Positions 34,268 to 42,732 of a DNA stretch of 64,000 nt are shown here, one piece after another; position 1 is the first letter of the stretch; each line of letters begins with the position of its first letter. A program made the translations under genes and the position numbers. Location of the stretch: positions 62,001 to 126,000 of the forward strand of contig JARKOY010000109.1 of assembly GCA_029975555.1 (NCBI GenBank), given 5' to 3'. Under the pieces are notes generated by a model, which did not search any database, was not told the DNA's origin, and was given only the letters and a program-made list of their open reading frames with translations. This DNA is from Spirochaetia bacterium. GTDB taxonomy: Bacteria > Spirochaetota > Spirochaetia > Treponematales > Rectinemataceae.

Positions 34268-35782
34268 GTGCGCTCGAAAAAGGATGCCGGGCGGGGGGCC
34301 CTTGCGGTAGCGGTTTTGGCTCTCGCGCTCTGTGCGGATATGCCAGCGCAGATTCCCGCTCAGGATAACGCTTTCTCCCCAGATGCCTTTTCCTTTCCGG
34401 CAGAAGGCGATTTCAGTGGTTTGGGCTGGAGTCAGGCATTCTTTGCGGTGCATGACTTTTTCTCGCGCACCTATGCCTTCGGTGACTGGAAGAAAATTCC
34501 CTGGGACCGGATGGCCGCCTATTACGGGCAGAAGATTGCGGCTGCCGAAGCCAGGGGCGATAGGGATGCCTACCGGATCGCGATGGTGGAGTACCTCAAG
34601 GAGATTCCCGACGGCCACCTCAAGATGACGGCCGACACCGACGACCTGAGAGAGAGGTTCATCGGCGGCAGCTATGGTCTTGGGCTCGCAGAGCTCGACG
34701 ACGGGTCGATCGTCGCCGCGGCGGTGCGCACGGGCGGACCCGCGGGAAAGGCCGGGATGCCTGCTGGCGCGCGAATTCTGTCGTGGAACGGTGTGCCTGC
34801 GGAAAAAGCGCTTTTGTCCGCGGATATACGCTGGTTCAAGAATGCCGCGACGCGCGACGACCTCGAACTCGAACGCCTGCAGGGGATAACGCGCGCGCCG
34901 GTGGGAACTCGCGCCACTGTCGTCTTCGAGCCGCCTTCAGCCGGCCCAGCCGCGGCTTCAACAGGAGGACGGAGCTTCACTGTCGAGCTCGTCGCGCAGC
35001 ACGACGGCTTTGCCGACCTCGGCCTCTTCGATATTGCCCCGATTCCCTCGATGGACGAGCTCCACCGGAATGTTGTATGGAAGATTCTTGATGGGAATAT
35101 CGGCTATCTGAGGATTTACCACGTGATTCATTTCGACGATATCACAAAGTATCCGACCGAGGTCACCGACGCGGTTGTCGAGGCATTGAAGGCCTTTAAG
35201 GCAGCCGGTGTCACCTCGCTCGTGCTCGACCTGCGCGGGAACCGTGGTGGTTCCGATCAAGTTGCGGCCGACATCTCGGGCTTTTTTGCCGGCGAGGAGG
35301 TCTTTTACGAGCGCACCGCTTGGTACAACGCCAGTTCCGGCCGCTTTGACCTCGCCTATTCCGATCTTTTTGCCCAGACTTTTGAGCTGAGCGATAAGGC
35401 GCTCTGGGTTGTGCCCCGGGAACCTCATTTCGAAGGAGAAATTGTCGTGCTGGTGAATCCGGCGACAATCAGCTCCGGAGAAGGGCTTGCGATGGCGATA
35501 GGAAGACTCCCCGGCGCAAAAGTGCTGGGCTTCTACGGCACGCACGGCTCCTTCGGGCTTATTCCCTGGCCCGTGGCGATGCCCGAAGGCTTTGCCTTCG
35601 AATATCCTATCGGGCGATCGCTCGACGCTTCAGGAAAGATCCAGATCGACGCCGATGCGTCCTGTTCGGGGGGAATCCAGCCTTCAATCCGGGTTCCGCG
35701 CACCGTGGAGACGATGGCCGCCTTTGCATCCGGCACCGACGTGGAGCTCGAATATGCGCGCAGGTGGCTTATATCGCATTGA
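34268..35782 (+). CDS. Exported S41-family peptidase
   Basis: This 504-aa protein is read from a GTG with AGGAGG 8 bases upstream. It has an N-terminal hydrophobic signal (ALAVAVLALALCADMPA) and a PDZ-like region (YGLGLAELDDGSIVAAAVRTGGPAGKAGM..GARILSWNG, ~138-178). The S41 catalytic core is IGYLRIYH, SLVLDLRGNRGGSDQVAADI and LVNPATISSGEGLAMAIG, where the Ser is the likely nucleophile. The spacing suggests a Tsp/CtpA-like tail-specific protease or tricorn-type enzyme. Its end overlaps the convergent GH2 gene by 14 bases. Confidence 0.85.
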   Translation: MRSKKDAGRGALAVAVLALALCADMPAQIPAQDNAFSPDAFSFPAEGDFSGLGWSQAFFAVHDFFSRTYAFGDWKKIPWDRMAAYYGQKIAAAEARGDRDAYRIAMVEYLKEIPDGHLKMTADTDDLRERFIGGSYGLGLAELDDGSIVAAAVRTGGPAGKAGMPAGARILSWNGVPAEKALLSADIRWFKNAATRDDLELERLQGITRAPVGTRATVVFEPPSAGPAAASTGGRSFTVELVAQHDGFADLGLFDIAPIPSMDELHRNVVWKILDGNIGYLRIYHVIHFDDITKYPTEVTDAVVEALKAFKAAGVTSLVLDLRGNRGGSDQVAADISGFFAGEEVFYERTAWYNASSGRFDLAYSDLFAQTFELSDKALWVVPREPHFEGEIVVLVNPATISSGEGLAMAIGRLPGAKVLGFYGTHGSFGLIPWPVAMPEGFAFEYPIGRSLDASGKIQIDADASCSGGIQPSIRVPRTVETMAAFASGTDVELEYARRWLISH

Positions 35783-37571
35783 TCGACCTCAGGCGGTCCA
35801 CGTCGATCTTGGGCTCTCTTTCAAAGGTAAACAGCCCGTTTGTCTCGTCGCCGACATCGTAGAGCTGAGTATAGCAGTAGCCGCAGAACAGCTTAGATGC
35901 GACGATGTCTCGGGTATACTCTTCAATGATGTCATCAATCGAGCCCCGGTGCTCGGACGTATACCAGCCGAATCCTCCGTACTCGCTGAGGAGGATTTTC
36001 GATCGCGCCTGCGCGCGCGCATCGTCGTTGTGAGACCGTTCCAGGAACACTGAGCGGGTTTTGGTCGACACGTGCCCAAAGAGATAGAATGCCAGAACCT
36101 TCCACACCGAAAAGCCGAACAGGATGCGCTCGTCTTTTTTTGCAATGCCGGCATAGAGGGACCGCGCAAGGGTAGCGCTGCGGAGATAGTGGTGGAAGTC
36201 CACGATGTCGGTATTGAGATGTTCCCAGCCGCTGTTGTCGATGATTGGGCGGGAAGGGTCCAGCGCTCTTGCCAGCTCGATCATGCGCAGCACGAATTTT
36301 CTTGTTGTGGACCGCTTGCCGTATATCCCCCAGATGCCCCACGTCTCATTGAACAGTATTCTGAAGATACACGAGGGGTGCCCGGCGTCTCTCTCTATAA
36401 GCTCTTTGAGTTCTTGCTCGTAGGCGCCGAAGGCCGCTTTTGAGGGCAGGTAGAACGAGGGCATCTCGAAGCTAGTGAACAGTCCCAGTTTGTCGCACAG
36501 GTAGTGAAAGTAGGGGCTCTCGACCTTTTCGTGAATTCGCGCGCCGTTGTAGCCCATCGCTTTGATGCTCAGAATGTCATCTTCCATTATTTTTTTATTC
36601 TGGGGCGTATAGGTGCCCTTCGGGTAATACCCCTGCACGAGGACCATGCGGAGGAATACTCGCGTGCCGTTTATCTCAAAACCGTCGGCGTCGAAGCGTA
36701 CGCGCCTGAGGCCGAAATAACTCTCGACGGTGTCGACGCAATCGCCGTTCATGGAGAGGTGGTATTGTATGCGGTACAAATAAGGGCTCTCTGGAGACCA
36801 GAACTTCGCGCCGATCTCAGAGAAAGAGAATTGAAAGTCGAAGTGGCCGTCGCCGTCTGCCAGGATGGGGGGAAGCTCGACGGTGGTGCGATCGGGGCCG
36901 ATTATTTCAAGCGTGAGCGAATAGTCTTTGCGCGCCTCCGCGCCACGCTTGGAAGTCTTTGTAGGCTGAGGGAGGCTGGCCTGTGCCCACCCCCGTACAA
37001 TCTCCGCGTCGAAGTCCTGCACAAGTCTTGCCCGTTCGAGGTGTACCCGGTGGACGCGCTCTATCCACACGCTCTGCCAGACTCCAGCTATCCCCCGGTA
37101 CCACACGTAAAACGGCTTGCGGAGGAATGTCTGTTTCCCTCTCACTTGGAAGGGGCTGTGGGAATCCTTCACGAGCAGCGCTATCTGGTTGGTCCCTGCC
37201 CTGACGAGGTCCGTAATATCGAAGGCGAACGACGCATACCCACCGACATGGTTCCCTATCCTCGTGGCGTTGACGAACACCGTGGTTTCGTAGTCGCATG
37301 CGCCGATGTGGAGGATGAGCCGCTCCTCCTCCTTAGGGCCTTCGATTTCAAAGTCCCTCCGGTAGACAAAGGTTCCTCTGTCTGGGTAATCCACGCCTGA
37401 CAGTTCGCTTCCGATTGGATAGGGGACCTGAATTTGTCCTCTATGCCCGTTATGTTCGATCTCCCATGTGCCGTCGAGGGATATCCACGTGCGGCGAGCC
37501 CATGCCGGGTTGGGATGGTCCTCGAAGATTGAAGTATTTATCATGGAGTTGTAATGCGTGTGCGAGTTCAT
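35769..37571 (-). CDS. Glycoside hydrolase family 2 enzyme
   Basis: This 600-aa protein has the GH2 order: sugar-binding jelly roll (SLDGTWEIEHNGHRGQI to TNQIALLVKD), an immunoglobulin-like domain, and a TIM barrel. The acid/base Glu409 is in FNETWGIWG and the likely nucleophile Glu530 in LLSEYGGFG. No signal peptide is present, so it acts in the cytoplasm on an imported oligosaccharide or glycoside. The size fits beta-glucuronidase or beta-galactosidase-like members; the precise substrate is not readable. It is the last gene of the LacI-controlled operon, 3 bases after the permease. Confidence 0.88.
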   Translation of the reverse strand: MNSHTHYNSMINTSIFEDHPNPAWARRTWISLDGTWEIEHNGHRGQIQVPYPIGSELSGVDYPDRGTFVYRRDFEIEGPKEEERLILHIGACDYETTVFVNATRIGNHVGGYASFAFDITDLVRAGTNQIALLVKDSHSPFQVRGKQTFLRKPFYVWYRGIAGVWQSVWIERVHRVHLERARLVQDFDAEIVRGWAQASLPQPTKTSKRGAEARKDYSLTLEIIGPDRTTVELPPILADGDGHFDFQFSFSEIGAKFWSPESPYLYRIQYHLSMNGDCVDTVESYFGLRRVRFDADGFEINGTRVFLRMVLVQGYYPKGTYTPQNKKIMEDDILSIKAMGYNGARIHEKVESPYFHYLCDKLGLFTSFEMPSFYLPSKAAFGAYEQELKELIERDAGHPSCIFRILFNETWGIWGIYGKRSTTRKFVLRMIELARALDPSRPIIDNSGWEHLNTDIVDFHHYLRSATLARSLYAGIAKKDERILFGFSVWKVLAFYLFGHVSTKTRSVFLERSHNDDARAQARSKILLSEYGGFGWYTSEHRGSIDDIIEEYTRDIVASKLFCGYCYTQLYDVGDETNGLFTFEREPKIDVDRLRSINAI

Positions 37572-37574
37572 CGT

Positions 37575-38390
37575 TCATTCCTTTATGCCTGTCATGGCGA
37601 TGCTTTTGACAATGTTTTTCTTAAATAAGAGATACATTATTATCTGGGGAATCGAAGCGAGGACTGCCCCCGCCATGATGAGCGAATATTCCGTTCCGTG
37701 CGTCCCCTGGAAGTTCGCAATGCCGACGGTGATTGTGTATTTTTCCGAGCTCGAAATGGCGACGAGCGGCCACAAAAAATCGTTCCACGCATTGATGAAG
37801 GCGATGATGGCGACGGCGAATATCGCCGATTTGCTCAGGGGGAGGATGATTGTCCTAAAGACCGTGAATCTGCTTGCGCCATCAATGAAGGCTGCTTCTT
37901 CGAGCACAGACGGAATGGCCTTGAAAAATTGGGTCAGAATGAAGACTCCGATGGGAAGGGCCAGCCGCGGCAGGATGACGGCCACCAGTGTATTCGCCAG
38001 ACCCAGCGTAGTGCATTCGAGGTAGAGCTGAATGATGAGGACCTCGAACGGAATCATCATGCCGGCGAGGATGAAGAGAAAGAGCGCGTTTCTTCCTCGG
38101 AACGGTATGCGGGCGAGCACATATGCCATGGTGGAATCGATGAGCACGGTCAGGATCGTGGTGATGACCGCCACCGCCAGGGAGTTGAGCATCCATCTCC
38201 CGAGGAGCGTGCTCGCGAAAGCCTTGCGGTAGTTTTCGAGTGTGGGCGCAAACACGAACGACAGGGTCGACGACATCACCGTGTTCTCCGATTTGAGCGA
38301 GGTGACGACAAGCCACACCAGCGGCATGATCCATAGGACCGTGAGAAGTGCGATGAACAGTTCTCCAAGGATTGCAAGCGGTTTTTTCAT
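37575..38390 (-). CDS. Sugar ABC transporter permease, MalG/UgpE type
   Basis: This 271-aa permease has six hydrophobic segments. It contains PLVWLVVTSLKSENTVM, FILAGMMIPFEVLIIQLYL, the EAA loop PSVLEEAAFIDGASRFTVFRTIILPLSK (~160-187) and the C-terminal LLFKKNIVKSIAMTGIKE. It pairs with the permease encoded just upstream, whose end it overlaps by 4 bases. It belongs to a CUT1 importer with no ATPase gene in the operon. Confidence 0.9.
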   Translation of the reverse strand: MKKPLAILGELFIALLTVLWIMPLVWLVVTSLKSENTVMSSTLSFVFAPTLENYRKAFASTLLGRWMLNSLAVAVITTILTVLIDSTMAYVLARIPFRGRNALFLFILAGMMIPFEVLIIQLYLECTTLGLANTLVAVILPRLALPIGVFILTQFFKAIPSVLEEAAFIDGASRFTVFRTIILPLSKSAIFAVAIIAFINAWNDFLWPLVAISSSEKYTITVGIANFQGTHGTEYSLIMAGAVLASIPQIIMYLLFKKNIVKSIAMTGIKE

Positions 38391-39262
38391 TGTGTGTTAT
38401 CCGACTTTCTGAAGAGTTGAATGACGGATACGAGCAGAATGACCACGAAAAGGATAATGGACATGGCCGAGGCGTACCCAAGCCTGAAGTAGCTAAAACC
38501 TGTTTTGTACACATACTGGACGAGGACCCTCGTCGTCCCGTAGGGACCACCGCCGGTCATCACGTACACCTGTCCGAATACCTTGAATGAGGCGATGACC
38601 TGCAGCACCAGCACGAGGAGCGATGTCTCCTTTAGAAGGGGAATGGTGATCTTCGTCAATGTCGTGAAGCTCCCGGCGCCGTCGATCTTGGCCGCGTCGT
38701 AGATTTCTTCGGGAATCTGCTTCATTCCTGCCGAGAAGAGTATCATGTTGAAGCCCGCGGTCCACCACAGCGTCGCAATGATGATGGATGTCATGGCGAC
38801 AGCGGGGTCTGTCAGCCAGCCCACGGGGCTGAGGCCGACCGATGTCAGCACTTGGTTGGCGAGTCCGTAATTTTTCTGGAATATCCACGCCCAGAGCGTG
38901 CCTACCACGGAGGTGGACAGCATGTACGGAAGGAAGAAAACCGTTTCAGCAATTTTGCCTGTCTTCGTCGGCCGCACGGCAATCATGGCCATGATGAACC
39001 CGACGACGATGATGAGCGGCGTGGAGATGAGGACAAACTGGAGCGTGTGGGAAAAGGACGACAGAAATTCCGGATCTCTGAATGCTTCAACATAGTTCTT
39101 GAGGCCGATGAAGACCTTCGTCGAAAGAATGTTCCAGTCGAAAAAGCTTAGGTAGAGGCCATACACCACAGGGAAAACCATGAATGCGACGTAAACGGTC
39201 AGGTAGGGGAGAGAAAAAAACAGAATGTCTCTTTTCTTGTGGTCAACGTCGCGCGACAGCAT
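38387..39262 (-). CDS. Sugar ABC transporter permease, MalF/UgpA type
   Basis: This 291-aa permease has six transmembrane segments: LPYLTVYVAFMVFPVVYGLYLSF at the start and the EAA loop PEEIYDAAKIDGAGSFTTLTKITIPLLKE (~185-213). GGGPYGTTRVLVQYVYKTGF is the usual CUT1 periplasmic/TM5 block. GGAGAG precedes the start. It is separated from the binding-protein gene by 111 bases that contain a long hairpin. Confidence 0.9.
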   Translation of the reverse strand: MLSRDVDHKKRDILFFSLPYLTVYVAFMVFPVVYGLYLSFFDWNILSTKVFIGLKNYVEAFRDPEFLSSFSHTLQFVLISTPLIIVVGFIMAMIAVRPTKTGKIAETVFFLPYMLSTSVVGTLWAWIFQKNYGLANQVLTSVGLSPVGWLTDPAVAMTSIIIATLWWTAGFNMILFSAGMKQIPEEIYDAAKIDGAGSFTTLTKITIPLLKETSLLVLVLQVIASFKVFGQVYVMTGGGPYGTTRVLVQYVYKTGFSYFRLGYASAMSIILFVVILLVSVIQLFRKSDNTQ

Positions 39263-39304
39263 GCAGAGCTCTCCATTGCATAAATCTCATTTTGGCGTAA
39301 AGAG

Positions 39305-39344
39305 GGCGCTTGAAGGAAGCCCTCGCTGGCTCCCTTCAAGCGCC
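39305..39344 (-). other. Intercistronic mRNA hairpin
   Basis: GGCGCTTGAAGG (39305-39316) pairs perfectly with CCTTCAAGCGCC (39333-39344), extended inwards by AGCC/GGCT across one mismatch. No T-run follows on the minus strand. It is thus more likely an RNA-stability or processing element that protects the binding-protein message than a terminator. Confidence 0.6.
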
Positions 39345-39373
39345 TGGCAATGATCTTCTCGGGCGGATGGCCC

Positions 39374-40627
39374 TTATTTTTTCAGAATATCGTTGATGGT
39401 CTGCTCCATTCTGGCCAGGGCGGTCTTCGCGTCTCTGCCATTGGCAATGGCTTCTTCAAGAGAATCGGAGATCGCGTCGTAGCACTGAGGCCACTTGGGC
39501 GTCGCCGGCGTGGAGAACACATACTTGGCGGCGTCCGCGTAATCGGAGCGGTGGGGCAGGGCCTTGAATTCCGGAGTATTCACCGCAGTTTTTCTGGTGG
39601 GGACATGCCCGGCCTTTGCCCACAGGTATCCGTGGTTCGTCATCCAGTCGATGAACTTCATGGCGCCCATGATCTTCTTTTCGTCGATGGTTTTCTGGAC
39701 AGGGATGGCGAATGTGTGGGACCCTGCCCATGCTGCGTTCTTGCCGAACAGCGCAGGGAATTTGACCGCGATGAAGTTGAGGCCCGGCTGCTGCTCAAAC
39801 AGGCCGGTCACCCAGACGCCGTTGAAGTGAATGGCGGCCTTGCCGAGTTTGAAATCGGCCACGGAAGAATCGTAGTCGAGCCCTTTGGGCGTCACCTTGT
39901 ATTTGTTCACCATGTCGGAGAGCGCCTGATAGGCTTTGACGCCGGCTTCATTGTTGAAATTCGCCTTCGTGTTGTCCGCGTTGAAAACCGTGACCCCCTG
40001 CTCCATGAGCATGGAGAGGAACATTCTCGTCAGCGTGTAGGCCTTGTAGGTCGCGGTGGTGTTGTCGGCCGCAATGCCCTCCGCGCCGGTCTTTTTCTGG
40101 ATAGTTTCGGCGGTGGAGAAGAGCTCAGAGAGGCTTTCCGGCAGCTTTGTTATGCCCGCCTTTGCGAACAGGTCCAGATTGCAGTACATGATGAGGGGAT
40201 GAACATCGAGCGGGATGGCATACAGTTTATTGTCGATTCTGCAGTTGTTCAGCGGCGCCTGCTCGAAGCTCGCAAGATCGATGCCTGCCTTCTGAGCGTA
40301 GGCGTCGAGGGGGAGCAGCACTCCGTTCGGCACGAAGGTGCTCAGGCGGTCCTGGTGCATGACGACCACGTCCGGAGCCGTTTTGGCCGCGAGGGCCGCG
40401 GTGAGCTTCGTGTAGTAGTCGTCGAACTTGACGGTGTCGGTCTTCATGACGATCTCATGCTGAGATGCGTTGAACTCTTTGACCATCGCATCGAAGAATT
40501 CGCCATCTCCGCCGGTGAAGAGCGACCAGAACGTGATCTCCAGCGGCTTCTGCGTGCTCTGGGCGCCGATCGGCACGATCGACGCGAGCACCAGCGCCAC
40601 CATCGCAAGGCCTGTCATCTTTTTCAT
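39374..40627 (-). CDS. Sugar ABC transporter, substrate-binding protein
   Basis: This 417-aa CUT1 binding protein has a signal peptide (MKKMTGLAMVALVLASIVPIGA, then QSTQKPLEITFWSLFTGGDG). The body shows MVKEFNASQHEIVMKTDTVKFDDYYTKLTAALAAKTAPDVVVMHQDRL and YAIPLDVHPLIMYCNLDLFAKAGI. It delivers an oligosaccharide to the two permeases. GGAGG precedes the ATG, 26 bases after lacI, so lacI and the transport genes share one transcript. Confidence 0.9.
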   Translation of the reverse strand: MKKMTGLAMVALVLASIVPIGAQSTQKPLEITFWSLFTGGDGEFFDAMVKEFNASQHEIVMKTDTVKFDDYYTKLTAALAAKTAPDVVVMHQDRLSTFVPNGVLLPLDAYAQKAGIDLASFEQAPLNNCRIDNKLYAIPLDVHPLIMYCNLDLFAKAGITKLPESLSELFSTAETIQKKTGAEGIAADNTTATYKAYTLTRMFLSMLMEQGVTVFNADNTKANFNNEAGVKAYQALSDMVNKYKVTPKGLDYDSSVADFKLGKAAIHFNGVWVTGLFEQQPGLNFIAVKFPALFGKNAAWAGSHTFAIPVQKTIDEKKIMGAMKFIDWMTNHGYLWAKAGHVPTRKTAVNTPEFKALPHRSDYADAAKYVFSTPATPKWPQCYDAISDSLEEAIANGRDAKTALARMEQTINDILKK

Positions 40628-40654
40628 GGAAAACCTCCTATTTAATATGAACCT

Positions 40655-41662
40655 CTAGGGCTCCTGTTCCAATGTTGTCTCGCGAAACACGATTCGCGAC
40701 GCCACTGTCTTTTTGGTGTATGGGGCCTCGGGATTCTCGATATGATCGAGCAAGGTCTTGAAGGCCAGCGTGCCTAAGGTCTTCTTGGGTATGCTCACCG
40801 AGCTCAGGCTGAGATGCAGGTACTTCGAGAAATTGAGGTCGTCGAAACCGATCACTTCGACTTCTTTGGGGACTTTTAGGCCGGATTCCTTGAGGGCCCT
40901 CAGGGCGCCCACTGCGACCAAATCGTTGAAGGCGAAGATTGCGGAGATTTTTCTTTCGTTGCGTATCAGGGCGCTGACTTCGTGGTAGCCGTCTTCGAGG
41001 TGCCCTTTCGTCTCGATGATCAGCTCTTCCTGGATGGGCATGTGGGCCTCCGCGTAGGCATCTCGATATCCTCGGAGCCTGTCCACGGAGCTGCTCACAC
41101 AGGAGGGACCTGCGAGGTGGAGAATGTCAGTGTGGCCATTCTTGAGGAAATACAGGACGACCTCTTTGGCTTTTTCATATTCGTCCGACATGACCGAATG
41201 GTCTTCCAGCCCGGGGAGCCACCTGCCGACGATGATGTAAGGCACGTCGAGGGATTTGATGTAGTGGCCGTTGTTGTGCTGCTGCAGGACGGGCATCAGC
41301 AGGAGGCCGTCGACCTGTTTCCCCAGGAGCACGCTGATGGCCTCGCGTTCGCGCTCGGTAGATTCTTCAGTGTTGGTCAGAAGAATGTGGTAGCCGCTCG
41401 CCCGTGCGGCATTCTCGATCCCCATGATCACCTCTGCGAAGAATGGGTTCGAGGAGTCCGCCGAGATGACGCCGATGGTGTTCGTCTTGCCGGTCCTCAG
41501 GCTTTTTGCCACGCTGTTGTTCACATAGCCCAATTCGGCGGCCAGGGCCCGGATCTTCTTCTTGGTCTCTGGGCTCACGTCGTCCTTGTCCCTCAGCGCG
41601 CGGGATACGGTGTTGATCGAGTATCCGCTCGCCGCGGCGAGCTGTTTTAAGAGCACTGCCAT
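40655..41662 (-). CDS. LacI-family transcriptional regulator
   Basis: This 335-aa repressor has the LacI HTH and hinge (LLKQLAAASGYSINTVSRALRDKDDVSPETKKKI, then LGYVNNSVAKSLRTGKTNTIGVI). The periplasmic-binding-protein-like sensor follows (SSNPFFAEVIMGIENAARASGYHILLTNTEES, FAFNDLVAVGALRALKESGLKVPKEVEVIGFDD). It heads the operon lacI-SBP-permease-permease-GH2. Perfect operators overlap its promoter, so it is autoregulated. The start codon has no Shine-Dalgarno; the operator occupies that position and translation may be from a nearly leaderless message. Confidence 0.93.
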   Translation of the reverse strand: MAVLLKQLAAASGYSINTVSRALRDKDDVSPETKKKIRALAAELGYVNNSVAKSLRTGKTNTIGVISADSSNPFFAEVIMGIENAARASGYHILLTNTEESTEREREAISVLLGKQVDGLLLMPVLQQHNNGHYIKSLDVPYIIVGRWLPGLEDHSVMSDEYEKAKEVVLYFLKNGHTDILHLAGPSCVSSSVDRLRGYRDAYAEAHMPIQEELIIETKGHLEDGYHEVSALIRNERKISAIFAFNDLVAVGALRALKESGLKVPKEVEVIGFDDLNFSKYLHLSLSSVSIPKKTLGTLAFKTLLDHIENPEAPYTKKTVASRIVFRETTLEQEP

Positions 41663-41665
41663 AAT

Positions 41666-41704
41666 ATTAACGTTAATGTTAAATCCTGATTTTCAGGCTG
41701 TCAA
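41666..41704 (-). promoter_or_regulatory. LacI-operon promoter with overlapping operator
   Basis: On the minus strand, TTGACA (41704-41699), a 17-base spacer and TAACAT (41681-41676) form the promoter. The palindrome ATTAACGTTAAT (41666-41677), with the central CG typical of LacI-family operators, overlaps the -10 and the start point. The ATG is only 4 bases past the operator. Confidence 0.8.
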
Positions 41705-41804
41705 GAAGAAAAATTTAATAATTTTGAAAGGGATTGGTGGGCCACTTTTGTGTAAAATTGAACCAGTGGCGGGGGTTTGAGCCTTGGTCAGGGTGAATGA
41801 CGAA

Positions 41805-41818
41805 CATTAACGTTAATG
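41805..41818. promoter_or_regulatory. Second, upstream LacI-type operator
   Basis: CATTAACGTTAATG is a perfect 14-bp palindrome, identical in its inner 12 bases to the operator at 41666. The centres are 140 bases apart, a spacing compatible with DNA looping by a tetramer or binding of two dimers. No gene lies in 41678-41905. Confidence 0.75.
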
Positions 41819-41905
41819 AAATCCCTTTGGAGTATGCGCGCCGGCGCCCTTTGCGACGCTGCCGGAGCACCTCAGGCCCCGACAGCGTGCGGCGCACGGT
41901 GGGGG

Positions 41906-42721
41906 TCACCGAACCTTGAGACCGACAAAAAGTTCGATCGTGACCGGTTTGCCGGGAGCGACCTCGAAGTCATCTTCGAAGTGTAAATCTCTGTAGATCA
42001 GCACCAGACTGTGTCTGCCCGGCCTGATCCTGCCCGTAAGACGCTCCAGTCGGTTTCCGTCGAGGTAGAGTTCAAGGTCATTGAACTTGCCGGGCCTTTC
42101 CCATGCATCGGAGAGGCCGTCCGGCAAGATTATTTCGTACTCGACGGTGAGCGGCGAGAGGGAGATGTTGAGCCTCGTGTAGCTATCCACGAACACGTTG
42201 TCTACATAGTCGGCGTAGCCTGGAGCCGAGATGCGGACCCTGTAGTATCCGCGCGGCCATATGCCCTGGTAGGGGGTGGTGCCCACATAGGCACCATTGA
42301 TATAGATGCCGGCGCCGCTGATGCCTGCATCGATGAAAAGTCGCCCGGTTGGCGAAGGCAGACCTGGCGAGGGGGCTGGGATGCTCGGTGTGGGCGGCAT
42401 CTGGGGGCTAGACGGCGTCGGAGGAGTCTGCGGCGTTCCTCCCACCAGGTTTGCGATGATGGTGATGGGTCCCTGTACCGCCACGACACTTGTCCTGAAC
42501 TCGGAGTATCCTGCCTTCACGACCCTGATGGTATACGTCCCCGGAAAGACCTGAATGCTGAGGTCGGGCGACGTGTAGCCCGCAAGATTGTTGTCGAGAT
42601 AGACCTGGGCATCCGACAGATTGCACCGGATGGTGAGCAATACCTTCACCTGGGCAAAGACCAGGCCGCCTGCGGCGAGCAGCACCATGGCGGCGAGGAG
42701 AATTTTTCTTTTAGCGTTCAT
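41906..42721 (-). CDS. Exported PEGA-domain protein
   Basis: This 271-aa protein has a signal peptide (MNAKRKILLAAMVLLAAGGLVFA). A first PEGA-like beta-domain follows (NLSDAQVYLDNNLAGYTSPDLSIQVFPGTYTIRVVKAGYSEF, ~34-75), then a Pro-rich linker (~95-123). A second PEGA unit (GRLFIDAGISGAGIYINGAYVGTTPYQGIWPRGYYRVRISAPGY) and a C-terminal beta-rich segment complete it. PEGA domains decorate envelope proteins; no enzymatic role is visible. The start at 42721 has AGGGGA upstream. It lies 11 bases after a small lipoprotein gene. Confidence 0.83.
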   Translation of the reverse strand: MNAKRKILLAAMVLLAAGGLVFAQVKVLLTIRCNLSDAQVYLDNNLAGYTSPDLSIQVFPGTYTIRVVKAGYSEFRTSVVAVQGPITIIANLVGGTPQTPPTPSSPQMPPTPSIPAPSPGLPSPTGRLFIDAGISGAGIYINGAYVGTTPYQGIWPRGYYRVRISAPGYADYVDNVFVDSYTRLNISLSPLTVEYEIILPDGLSDAWERPGKFNDLELYLDGNRLERLTGRIRPGRHSLVLIYRDLHFEDDFEVAPGKPVTIELFVGLKVR

Positions 42722-42732
42722 CGATGCATCCC

